From contig JAEXBA010000044.1 in NCBI GenBank assembly GCA_023457935.1, positions 1 through 16,226 on the forward strand: a stretch of DNA of 16,226 nt, written 5' to 3'. Position numbers and translations under genes: made by a program. Under the pieces are notes generated by a model. It worked only from the letters and a program-made list of their open reading frames with translations, was not told where the DNA came from and made no database searches. The DNA is from Bacteroidota bacterium (GTDB lineage Bacteria > Bacteroidota > Bacteroidia > Flavobacteriales > Weeksellaceae). This document shows, one piece after another, positions 1 through 6,538 of this stretch (positions are counted from its first letter, which is position 1; each line of letters opens with the position of its first letter).

Positions 1-87
1 GAGAATTGCGGCTAAAAAATTCGGAATCTGCGCAACGAAGGAATCCCAGCTTTGCTGAAATGAGTGTAATAATTTATTGTTCTCCAT
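1..87 (-). CDS. N-terminal fragment of a probable small mechanosensitive (MscS-type) channel
   Basis: This is a 29-codon open frame that starts with ATG at 87-85 and runs out of the window. The peptide begins MENNKLLHSFQQSW and continues into a Ser-Phe-Val-Ala-Gln-Ile-Pro-Asn-Phe-Leu-Ala-Ala-Ile-Leu stretch. A short polar N-terminus, then a Pro, then a hydrophobic run is how many small MscS-family channels of flavobacteria begin, just before their first membrane helix. The start lies 21 bases after the stop of the macrodomain-like gene on the same strand, so the two are probably co-transcribed. That this is a gene start is fairly clear. The channel assignment rests on a short peptide and is a guess; other small membrane proteins could begin the same way. 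Confidence 0.45.
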   Translation of the reverse strand, partial: MENNKLLHSFQQSWDSFVAQIPNFLAAIL

Positions 88-108
88 TAATTTTTTCTAC
101 TGTGAATT

Positions 109-1095
109 TCAAAACTGCGCCACAAAACTTCTGATTTCCGGACTGGAATAACCGTAGGTTACAATTTTTACATCCAATGGAACGTGTCGGAATTTTTCCA
201 TCGCCATTGCAATCGCATCCAAAATCCATTCGTTGCGGTTTCCGTAAACGCCGCCTCCAACAAGCGTGACGAAAAGTTTGTCGTTTCCGGTTTGTTTGAA
301 ATTCTGCACAGCAGTATAAAATGTAGCTTCGTAAGCAGCTTCCAGAAGGACTCTCGCAAACGTTTCCCAATATTCCGTATCGATGTTGTAATGGTAACTT
401 ACCGGAACTGCGGCACAGTAAACCTGCGTTATTTGATGACCGGAATCTGAGATAGTAACTTCTGTGTTCCACTGAATTCCAACCTGAAGTTTTCCCTTCA
501 AATTCTCACGTTCCTGAACGGACATCGCCGAAATTTTTGAATTGGCTTGCTTCAAACCCTCCGAAGTAAAAATAACGTAGCCGTTTTTCATTTTCCACAT
601 TCGGTTTTGGTTGCTGAGTTCTTTGTCAATCAGTTCCAGACAGTCGATCTGGTTATTTGTGGTTTGACCCGTTTTTCCGTTGAGCGGAACTAAATAATTT
701 CGGTAAGTGGTTCCTGCTCCGCAACTGATCGCACAAGCCGGTCCCTGAGTTTTGTCGTTTTCGTAGATGTCGATTCCTTCTTCCGGCGTGATACTTGGAT
801 CTACCATCTCCAGAAGATTGAACTGTGAAGCGGCCTGGAAAACAGATTCTGCATTTTCAGAATCACGATGGAAATTCATCACATTTCCCACTACTTCAGA
901 AATTTTTATTTTTCCGTTGAACCCGTCCAGAGAAATTCTTTTTCTTAAATCTTCCAGCGCAGCAATTTCAAGTTTTCCGTATCTGCAGGATTTTCCATTT
1001 ACTTTTGAAGTGAGCATTTCATCTTCCAGAATGATGTTTTTCTGAACGTTTTCGTGTGAACCTTCCTCAAAACCCATTAAAGTCTTAAACCACAT
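109..1095 (-). CDS. Conserved hypothetical protein with macrodomain-like features
   Basis: A 328-residue soluble protein with no signal peptide or membrane segment, starting at ATG 1095. Two regions stand out. Residues 117-134 hold a Gly-Pro-Ala-Cys-Ala-Ile-Ser-Cys-Gly-Ala-Gly stretch followed by Tyr-Arg-Asn-Tyr. Residues 275-295 hold a hydrophobic strand running into Gly-Gly-Gly-Val-Tyr-Gly-Asn and then a helix. A hydrophobic strand plus a Gly-rich loop ending in Gly-Asn resembles the ADP-ribose-binding loop of macrodomains and PARG-like folds, so it may bind or hydrolyse an ADP-ribose-type ligand. I recall similar unnamed proteins in bacteria and algae, but no established function. It is followed closely by the probable channel gene and preceded by the mcrBC-type terminator, and its base composition is even throughout. 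It is probably a host gene flanking the island. The coding call is strong; the fold and role are tentative. Confidence 0.8.
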   Translation of the reverse strand: MWFKTLMGFEEGSHENVQKNIILEDEMLTSKVNGKSCRYGKLEIAALEDLRKRISLDGFNGKIKISEVVGNVMNFHRDSENAESVFQAASQFNLLEMVDPSITPEEGIDIYENDKTQGPACAISCGAGTTYRNYLVPLNGKTGQTTNNQIDCLELIDKELSNQNRMWKMKNGYVIFTSEGLKQANSKISAMSVQERENLKGKLQVGIQWNTEVTISDSGHQITQVYCAAVPVSYHYNIDTEYWETFARVLLEAAYEATFYTAVQNFKQTGNDKLFVTLVGGGVYGNRNEWILDAIAMAMEKFRHVPLDVKIVTYGYSSPEIRSFVAQF

Positions 1096-1120
1096 TTCAT
1101 ATATTTTGTATAAAATTAAT

Positions 1121-1150
1121 AAAAAAATCCCCGAGCAAAAAACGCAAGGC
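1121..1150 (-). terminator. Probable terminator of the McrBC-like operon
   Basis: Read on the minus strand, the arms CCTTG (1149-1145) and CGGGG (1133-1129) form a 5-bp stem that includes two G-U pairs, closed over a T-rich loop. It is followed at once by A and seven T residues (1127-1121). The site lies about 70 bases after the stop of the DUF2357 gene and before the next start at 1095. The stem is weak, but the T tract and the position fit a rho-independent terminator. Its plan resembles the stronger hairpin at 5608-5636. Confidence 0.45.
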
Positions 1151-1217
1151 TTTCAATAAAGGCTTTAAGATGTGCTTCTATTCGTGCAAAATTTCAGTAA
1201 AGTAATAACTACTCAAA

Positions 1218-3536
1218 CTATTCATCCTGTATACTCACATTTATCAATTCTTCCAAGGTCACAACGAAACTTACACCTTTATTTTTTCTGCTGTTTCCCT
1301 TTGAAATAATTTTTTTGTACTCTTCCAGTTCTTCGTATCTGAATTTTTTCTCTTTAAACTCATCTGCTTCGGAAGGTTGGATTTCATAAACCAAATAATA
1401 ATCCCTTGGGTTTGCGGGACAACCTAAATTAACCATTTCATTTTTGGAATATACCTTAAATCCTTTACTGAGCTCAAAAACGTGATCAGCATAAAGACCG
1501 CCTTTGTCTTTCTTGCCTTTTTCCCTTAATACAATAAAGCGGGCCTGCGCAAAAGAAGCAGTGATCTCAGGTGAATCTTTATCCGGACGGAAATTGTACA
1601 GTCCGTTTCTCAGGCACCATTCCAAATGTTCCGCACTGCGAACATATCCCACAATCACCATAGTTTCCTGCGGAAGAATCCTTTCATTTCTTAAATAGAT
1701 CGGAGCAGCTTCCTGCAATGCATCCCCTGGTTCATTTCGATGGACCTTATAAGTTTTCACAGCAAGGTGCTCACGCTGAGAATTCAGATTCAGCAGATGA
1801 TCTTTGATCTCGGTGATGAACTTTTGCACTTCAAAAATCCCGGTATTTTCCTCATTGGGTCGAACGGCAAACGCACCTAATCCCGGCAGAATTTCATGAA
1901 ACCCCTTGAAAACTTTTTTGGAATCTTCCAGTCCGGGATACAGAATGTATGAGCCATAAGTTCTGCGGATGGCATCATTGTATGTATGCATTTTATGGAG
2001 ATCTTCCCGTTTGAAAAGCATTTCCCCCGAAGATTTGTCTATTGCACCTTTCTCAGCTTCTTTATTCAGTGTATCGATGTCAATGCCGCTTTTCACTTTG
2101 TACTTCGAATCAAAATGAACGTGAACAATTTCATTGAGTTTTTCCGCAATTTCTCTTTCAGCGTCCTTTTCCTGGAGTTCCGCCGGCCAGATGCTGAGCG
2201 TGTAATCCGGACGGAGCTGCATTGTCCACGAACCCTGGTTTCCAATTTCGGTTCCGCTACTTCCAAAAGTCTTGTTATAGGAAAACTCCATTTTCAATCG
2301 CCGTGCCTTTCCTTCAAAAATGCCTTTCAGAACCAATTCATTACCTTCTTTCAAATTGAAATTTAAGCCGTCGTCAGCGGAAACAATCAGCTTTTTCAGT
2401 TCGTTCTCGCTGATTTCGAAATTTTCCTGTACTGCTTTCAAGAGTTCGAAGAACAACCAGTATTCATACAGCTTGGCTACATCTTTTTTACCGGCATCGT
2501 ACACATCGTCGCCGCCTTTCCAGGTAAGACTGGCTGCGAGGTCGAACATCACCCATATTTTGAGAATACTTCGGTAACCTTCCCGGCGCTGCAGAACAGG
2601 ACTGTTCAGAAGCAAATTATTGGCTCTTCCAATTCCATGGAAAAAAGGGTGATTTAGATGATTGTCCAGGCGACTCAGCAGTTCATCACTTTCGCGAAAA
2701 AGCCTGTCACTTCCTTTTCCCGCAAACTGAATCTTTTCGATGAATGCGTGAAAACTCTCGAGTGCAAATTTGATGAATCTGTTTTCCGAGGTGTCCGGAT
2801 TGTCCTGTTTTACAAAAGTCTGAACTTTCGATGCCACCGCCTCGATTCCAAAATCTTTCAGCCGGTGACCGTCTTTTAGTTTTACAGACGCGCTTCCCGT
2901 CATCTCCCGCAGGTTGGACCGCGTGAAACGTTTTATTCTTCCAACCGGTTGGTGCTGCTGCGACATGTCCCACCGCGAATTCGGATTTCTGAGAATGTGA
3001 TAAATCGCCAGTTCAAACTCTTCACTGTCAAGAATGGATTTAATGAAGGCAAATTTCTGATAAAGACTTTGTGGATTTTTGTCAAAATCCGGTGTTACGG
3101 ACTGATACACCGGTACGTCACTCTGATAAATCAGATCAATTGTCTGCTCGGCAATCTGAGAGAGCATTAACCGGTAATCGCTTCTGTAATCCGTTTTTAC
3201 GGACAGAACCTCCAGTTCAATTTCATAATCAGTGATCTGCCATACTTTTTCGCTGATCTTTTTTTCAATATTTATTTTTAATCTTCCTACTGCAGTGTTG
3301 GGCTGAATTTTACCCATATTCCAGTTAAACTTGGAAGGAATCACTATTGAGGATCCAACCAATGCAAAATCAGGATCACTAATTTTGTATTCGTAGAAGT
3401 TACCTTCGTAAATCTGATATGGAGACTCCGTTCCTTCAGGAGCGGCATTCGTAAACGCCTCTCGCAGCTGGTCTCCTTTTTCGTGAACGATTTCACAGTA
3501 GAGGCCTTTTTTGATATGTTCCAGTCCAATTTTCAC
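1218..3536 (-). CDS. McrC-like DUF2357 restriction endonuclease subunit
   Basis: A 772-residue protein. It is the nuclease partner of a McrB-like motor in a type IV (modification-dependent) restriction system, and is expected to cut cytosolic DNA once the motor is engaged. The N-terminal half (to about 400) matches the DUF2357 layout, including a Lys-Leu-Tyr-Glu-Tyr-Trp motif near residues 355-360. The C-terminal part looks like a PD-(D/E)XK nuclease: Arg-Pro-Asp ending at D444, then a strand ending Phe-Asp-Ser-Lys-Tyr-Lys with D476 and K478, then Lys-Met-His-Thr-Tyr-Asn-Asp-Ala near 515-522, a typical motif of this family. The likely start is GTG at 3536-3534, two bases after the mcrB-like stop; the next Met is about 70 codons in, so GTG is favoured. 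The family assignment is confident. Cutting specificity cannot be read from the sequence. Confidence 0.88.
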   Translation of the reverse strand: MKIGLEHIKKGLYCEIVHEKGDQLREAFTNAAPEGTESPYQIYEGNFYEYKISDPDFALVGSSIVIPSKFNWNMGKIQPNTAVGRLKINIEKKISEKVWQITDYEIELEVLSVKTDYRSDYRLMLSQIAEQTIDLIYQSDVPVYQSVTPDFDKNPQSLYQKFAFIKSILDSEEFELAIYHILRNPNSRWDMSQQHQPVGRIKRFTRSNLREMTGSASVKLKDGHRLKDFGIEAVASKVQTFVKQDNPDTSENRFIKFALESFHAFIEKIQFAGKGSDRLFRESDELLSRLDNHLNHPFFHGIGRANNLLLNSPVLQRREGYRSILKIWVMFDLAASLTWKGGDDVYDAGKKDVAKLYEYWLFFELLKAVQENFEISENELKKLIVSADDGLNFNLKEGNELVLKGIFEGKARRLKMEFSYNKTFGSSGTEIGNQGSWTMQLRPDYTLSIWPAELQEKDAEREIAEKLNEIVHVHFDSKYKVKSGIDIDTLNKEAEKGAIDKSSGEMLFKREDLHKMHTYNDAIRRTYGSYILYPGLEDSKKVFKGFHEILPGLGAFAVRPNEENTGIFEVQKFITEIKDHLLNLNSQREHLAVKTYKVHRNEPGDALQEAAPIYLRNERILPQETMVIVGYVRSAEHLEWCLRNGLYNFRPDKDSPEITASFAQARFIVLREKGKKDKGGLYADHVFELSKGFKVYSKNEMVNLGCPANPRDYYLVYEIQPSEADEFKEKKFRYEELEEYKKIISKGNSRKNKGVSFVVTLEELINVSIQDE

Positions 3537-3538
3537 AA

Positions 3539-4972
3539 TCAGGCTTCTGCGTAACTTGCAAAACTGTTTTCAATGAGTGACTGATACATCCGCTGAATTT
3601 TTCCGAATGATAATGGATATTTAATGGACAGACCTTCAACCTTTTTGCCATCATTGGAAAAAATTTCAGATTCCGGAACATCATTCAGGCAAAGTTTGGC
3701 CAGTTCGGTTAGTGGTTTGGCCAGTTTCCTGCGCGAACCGTGCAGTTTGGGCAGCAGTTTCTGCATGATGCCAATGTCGGTTTTATCATCTGCAGACATT
3801 TCCGGATCCAATTTTCCAAGACGGTCGTATAGTTTTATGATTTCATTGGCGGAACGGTAACCGAATTCTGCACCCACTTCTTTGAGCGCTCCGAAGAATT
3901 TCAGCAACTCAGCTTTCAGATTTTCATCTGCGGTGAATTCTGCTTTAGCATTATCAAGAAAAGAAGCGGCAAACGCAGCACCCTCGCCTCCAAATTCTGT
4001 CAGTGGAACCGGGTTTTCGAGAAAAGCTTGAAGATCCTCGGATTCTACTCTGAACTCAATCACGTTGGCTCTGTCAAGCACTTTCGGACTGAACATATAG
4101 GTGGTTTCATCAATGTTTACCGTTCCAATTACAAAAAGATTTGGCGGCCATGCATAAGATTTTTTAACGTCAGCTCCGCTACTATTGAGTGCTTCTTCAG
4201 AACTATGAAGCTGAAATTTCTGTTTGGATTCCATGATGCTCAGAAAGTCTGCGAAATATCTTTCCACATGGCTGAGATTCATTTCATCCAGAATCAAAAA
4301 GTACGGTTTATTGTGGTTTTCATCTTTATTCGCTTCAATAATCAGTTGCAGCGCACCGTTTTCGGGTAAGATATAGCTTGTCGGGTCCAATGCGTTTACA
4401 TATCCAAGCAAAGGTTCCCGGTTAATCCAGTCGGCGCCTACGGGAACGAGGCAGTATTGCGATTTTTGTTCACAGATCCATTGTGCAAATGTTAAAGCAA
4501 GACGTGTTTTTCCTGAACCGCTAAGTCCCGTAAGCAGAACAAAGGGTTTGGTTTGGAGGGATGAAATAAACCTTGTTACAAGTAGTGGACTGAAAACCTC
4601 AATTAATGGAGATAATGATGAATATTGCATTTTATCTTCGAATAGTAAGTGTGAGGACTCATCCATTTTTTGTTTTTGCATAACATATTTGTATCGATTT
4701 ATAATTTCTTCAATATCCTTTTGCAAAATCTCCGCAGAAGGCATATTTGCAGGATTATAAATCTTGAATATCATTGATTCTTCATACCGTTTAGGCTTCA
4801 CATGAAATCTTTCTAGAAAATATTCTTTAATAGTTTGTTCGTGAATGTTAACCCAGGAAGCATCAGTTTTTTTTGTTTCACTAATACCATAAGCCAAAAT
4901 AATTACGTTTTGATCTTTATAATATAAATAAACAGGATAAATTCCATGCTGAATCGTGTTCTTTCCCAACAA
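3539..4972 (-). CDS. McrB-like AAA+ motor, main part of a frameshifted gene
   Basis: This open frame of 477 residues holds the motor of a McrBC-type system, which uses nucleotide hydrolysis to drive the partner nuclease. Walker A is Gly-Leu-Ser-Gly-Ser-Gly-Lys-Thr (149-156). Walker B is Leu-Ile-Leu-Asp-Glu-Met-Asn (D229, E230). The sensor region is Gly-Thr-Val-Asn (283-286), and an Asp-Arg pair (300-301) is a candidate arginine finger. Residues 1-100 are the C-terminal half of a DUF3578 (MrcB N-terminal) domain, with Gly-Ile-Tyr-Pro-Val-Tyr-Leu-Tyr-Tyr-Lys and Ile-Leu-Ala-Tyr-Gly. The nominal start at 4972 is a TTG in the middle of that domain and is not credible as a true start: the same frame reads upstream through Phe-Gly-Gln-Gly-Asn and Ile-Pro-Trp-Ile-Gly-Phe, the missing part of the domain. 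The rest of the protein is encoded at 4978-5382 in another frame. It may be a pseudogene. Confidence 0.85.
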   Translation of the reverse strand: MLGKNTIQHGIYPVYLYYKDQNVIILAYGISETKKTDASWVNIHEQTIKEYFLERFHVKPKRYEESMIFKIYNPANMPSAEILQKDIEEIINRYKYVMQKQKMDESSHLLFEDKMQYSSLSPLIEVFSPLLVTRFISSLQTKPFVLLTGLSGSGKTRLALTFAQWICEQKSQYCLVPVGADWINREPLLGYVNALDPTSYILPENGALQLIIEANKDENHNKPYFLILDEMNLSHVERYFADFLSIMESKQKFQLHSSEEALNSSGADVKKSYAWPPNLFVIGTVNIDETTYMFSPKVLDRANVIEFRVESEDLQAFLENPVPLTEFGGEGAAFAASFLDNAKAEFTADENLKAELLKFFGALKEVGAEFGYRSANEIIKLYDRLGKLDPEMSADDKTDIGIMQKLLPKLHGSRRKLAKPLTELAKLCLNDVPESEIFSNDGKKVEGLSIKYPLSFGKIQRMYQSLIENSFASYAEA

Positions 4973-4977
4973 AAATC

Positions 4978-5382
4978 CTATCCATGGTATACTTGCAAAA
5001 TTTCCTTGTCCAAAACTAATTTTAATTTGGTTTCCAAAAATGAATTGGGATAGCTTTTGGTTTTTAAATCAGTTTGTTCATTTGCTTGAGATATAAACTG
5101 CATCAACAACGAAGAAATGCTTGGTTTTTCTTTAGGAACAATTAAGAATCCATGATTTTCCAAAATTAGAAATGGCTCTTTTATATTATTATCAAAATCT
5201 TTTAAAAAAACTTCTTCTCCTCCAGCTATTTTATTTGCTTCAGAAAGTACAAGTATCGGAGGATAAGCTTTATCTTGGTAAATAAGGTCATATGTTGAAG
5301 AGCTTCTTCCATTTAATAAATCAGGATTTTCATCAATTAGATTTATTGCCTGGATAAGTTGATCTTTTGAAATGTCTTTCAT
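4978..5382 (-). CDS. N-terminal part of the frameshifted McrB-like protein
   Basis: An ORF of 134 residues starting at ATG 5382. Residues 1-85 look like the small N-terminal 'head' domain found on many McrA- and McrB-like proteins (ScoMcrA-like type), with the tell-tale Ser-Thr-Tyr-Asp-Leu-Ile-Tyr then Tyr-Pro-Pro-Ile segment. Such heads are thought to help recognise modified DNA. Residues 90-112 start a DUF3578 domain (Lys-Ser-Tyr-Pro-Asn-Ser). The frame is lost at about residue 113, where the family continues with Leu-Lys-Val-Lys-Val-Ser-Phe-Gly-type sequence; here that continuation is read in the next frame. The last 20 or so residues are therefore out-of-frame noise. Adding one base in the A5 run at 5036-5040 (plus strand) joins it to the 3539-4972 frame as one 614-residue protein. 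The region is notably AT-rich (22-30% GC in sampled lines). Confidence 0.75.
   Translation of the reverse strand: MKDISKDQLIQAINLIDENPDLLNGRSSSTYDLIYQDKAYPPILVLSEANKIAGGEEVFLKDFDNNIKEPFLILENHGFLIVPKEKPSISSLLMQFISQANEQTDLKTKSYPNSFLETKLKLVLDKEILQVYHG
5036..5040 (-). other. Likely frameshift site in the mcrB-like gene
   Basis: The plus strand has a run of five A here (five T in the coding direction). Read with six, the upstream frame passes from Tyr-Pro-Asn-Ser-Phe directly into Phe-Gly-Asn-Gln-Ile-Lys-Ile-Ser-Phe-Gly-Gln-Gly-Asn and on to Ile-Pro-Trp-Ile-Gly-Phe, as expected for DUF3578. From start 5382 to stop 3539 is 1844 bases; one more gives exactly 615 codons. A deletion in the A4 run at 5012-5015 would also restore the frame but gives a poorer domain match in between. 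Confidence 0.75.
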
Positions 5383-5821
5383 CTGGTTTATGGAACTGCT
5401 TAGCTAGATAATAATTTGTTACAGATTTTCTACATTATAAAACTAATAAAATTTATCCAATCAATCCGGTTTATTAAAGAATGTCCGGTAATGAAACAAT
5501 ATCATCAAATGCTTTATTTTAATTCGCAATTAATTAAAACATTTCGAAAAAAATGCGCATAAAATTCACAATATAACAAAACCTCGAAATTATTCCGGAT
5601 AAGAATCAAAAAATCCCCGGCTAAAAAAACCGGGGACTTTCAATTATCTGATAAACGTTTACAACGTTTTTGTCATTTAATCTCTATGAAATTATTTTAC
5701 TTCTTCGAAAGTAACCATATCTAAAAATCAATTAGTTACAAAGTGATGGTACAAATATGGAATAGAAAATGAGACCTTGCACATTGTCTTCTGTCGAAAT
5801 TTTCATTTAAAAATACGCGAA
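5383..5821. other. AT-rich intergenic region with a terminator but no clear gene
   Basis: These 439 bases separate the mcrB-like gene from the TPR-like gene. No ORF with credible coding character is present. The one clear element is the hairpin terminator at 5608-5636. Upstream of the mcrB-like start, on the minus strand, a TTG (5460-5458) lies 18 bases before TATAAT (5439-5434). This could be a promoter, but it does not match the usual flavobacterial TANNTTTG, so I give it little weight. The part between 5640 and 5821 contains only two tiny minus-strand ORFs (24 and 8 codons) and could be a decayed gene end. Confidence 0.6.
5608..5636 (-). terminator. Strong rho-independent terminator
   Basis: On the minus strand, arm TCCCCGG (5636-5630) and arm CCGGGGA (5620-5614) form a perfect 7-bp GC-rich stem around a 9-base T-rich loop, followed by six T (5613-5608). 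This is a classic intrinsic terminator for leftward transcription. The nearest leftward gene that could use it is the TPR-like gene, whose stop is about 185 bases upstream. It would also insulate the mcrBC-like operon from read-through. On the plus strand there is no T run after the stem, so it is one-directional. Confidence 0.85.
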
Positions 5822-6412
5822 TTAATATTCTCTTTTTAGTTGCCGCATTTTTTCGAGTAATATGCTGCGAAGTTCACGGTCATCTTCTTTAAGAAGTAAT
5901 TTCTGAATTTCAATAAACTTCCCGCTGGCTTCTGTAAATTTTTTGTCGCTTGCAAGTTCAGCCAGCCATTCCGAAAAATGAGCAAACTGTTTTTGATTAC
6001 TGCTATATGAAAAATCATCCAGATATTCTGGAACGTCAATATTTGAGGATTGGTATTTCTCCATAGGAATCACCGGTCGGCCAAAAAATTTATCCAGAAT
6101 ATAGGTATTGGAACAAAATGCCATGAAAATCATTTTCTCCGCTCTTTCTATTTTGTTGGCTTTGAAAAGAATAATCGCCAGCTCAAAAAGAAAATCTGGA
6201 AAGCCAGAATCGTCGGGGAAATTTTTATAAAACCAGTTTATGTACCGCAATCCATCCGTCCAATCTTCAAGTTTTATGTAATATTGTGGCGGTAAATATC
6301 TGCGTCCGCTACTGTCATCATAAAAACCTCCCCAGCGTCTTTTGTCTGCTGCCAAAGCCGCTTTAATCTTTTTGATTTTCAACTGTAGTTTCTCTGCCTG
6401 TTTTTCTGTCAT
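5822..6412 (-). CDS. Conserved hypothetical protein, TPR-like
   Basis: A 196-residue soluble protein starting at ATG 6412. The N-terminus (1-25) is a Lys- and Ala-rich amphipathic helix. Then come a Trp-Gly-Gly-Phe-Tyr-Asp-Asp-Ser segment (27-34) and two or three helix pairs between 47 and 105, containing Tyr-Ile-Asn-Trp-Phe-Tyr-Lys-Asn-Phe-Pro-Asp-Asp and Phe-Leu-Phe-Glu-Leu-Ala. This looks like degenerate tetratricopeptide repeats. A Lys-Phe-Phe-Gly-Arg-Pro motif (108-113) is recalled from other uncharacterised Bacteroidota proteins of this type. There is no signal peptide, membrane helix or catalytic motif. Its start faces the Fic gene across a 126-base divergent promoter region carrying the inverted repeat, so the two could share regulation. 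A role in protein-protein interaction is the most that can be inferred; whether it belongs to the defence island is unknown. Confidence 0.8.
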   Translation of the reverse strand: MTEKQAEKLQLKIKKIKAALAADKRRWGGFYDDSSGRRYLPPQYYIKLEDWTDGLRYINWFYKNFPDDSGFPDFLFELAIILFKANKIERAEKMIFMAFCSNTYILDKFFGRPVIPMEKYQSSNIDVPEYLDDFSYSSNQKQFAHFSEWLAELASDKKFTEASGKFIEIQKLLLKEDDRELRSILLEKMRQLKREY

Positions 6413-6472
6413 CGGAAATACTTTTATGAAAGTAAAAATACAAATTACAACGATAAAAAATTCAAATCAACA

Positions 6473-6525
6473 TTATCGGCAAAAGTTAAATTTCAAGTAA
6501 GAAATTATTGTATTTTTGCCGATAA
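6473..6525 (+). promoter_or_regulatory. Fic promoter with overlapping inverted-repeat operator
   Basis: TTATCGGCAAAA (6473-6484) and TTTTGCCGATAA (6514-6525) are perfect 12-base inverted copies separated by 29 bases. The right arm overlaps TATTTTTG (6511-6518), an exact match to the flavobacterial -7 element TANNTTTG, about 20 bases before the fic start. A smaller palindrome, TGCCG-ATAA-CGGCA (6517-6530), lies inside the same site. A protein bound to the right arm would block RNA polymerase. The N-terminal helix-turn-helix of the Fic protein is the obvious candidate binder, by inference. No good -33 element is visible. Confidence 0.75.
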
Positions 6526-6538
6526 CGGCATTGTAAAT

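Noticed and set aside
184..450. Plus-strand 88-residue ORF opposite the macrodomain-like gene, and other antisense ORFs of 60-140 residues throughout.
   Set aside because: They lie opposite or inside well-supported genes and have no domain or plausible composition; they are shadows.
1150..1176. AGGCTTT...AAGGCTTT repeats between the mcrC-like and macrodomain-like genes.
   Set aside because: They are short direct, not inverted, copies and form no hairpin; probably chance.
5434..5460. TTG-18-TATAAT upstream of the mcrB-like start.
   Set aside because: It looks like an E. coli promoter, but flavobacterial housekeeping promoters use TANNTTTG; in AT-rich DNA this match is weak evidence.
5732..5806. 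A 24-codon minus-strand ORF (starting Met-Lys-Ile-Ser-Thr-Glu) and an 8-codon ORF just downstream (Met-Val-Thr-Phe-Glu-Glu-Val-Lys).
   Set aside because: Too short, no recognisable family and no clear promoter; could be chance or the end of a decayed gene.
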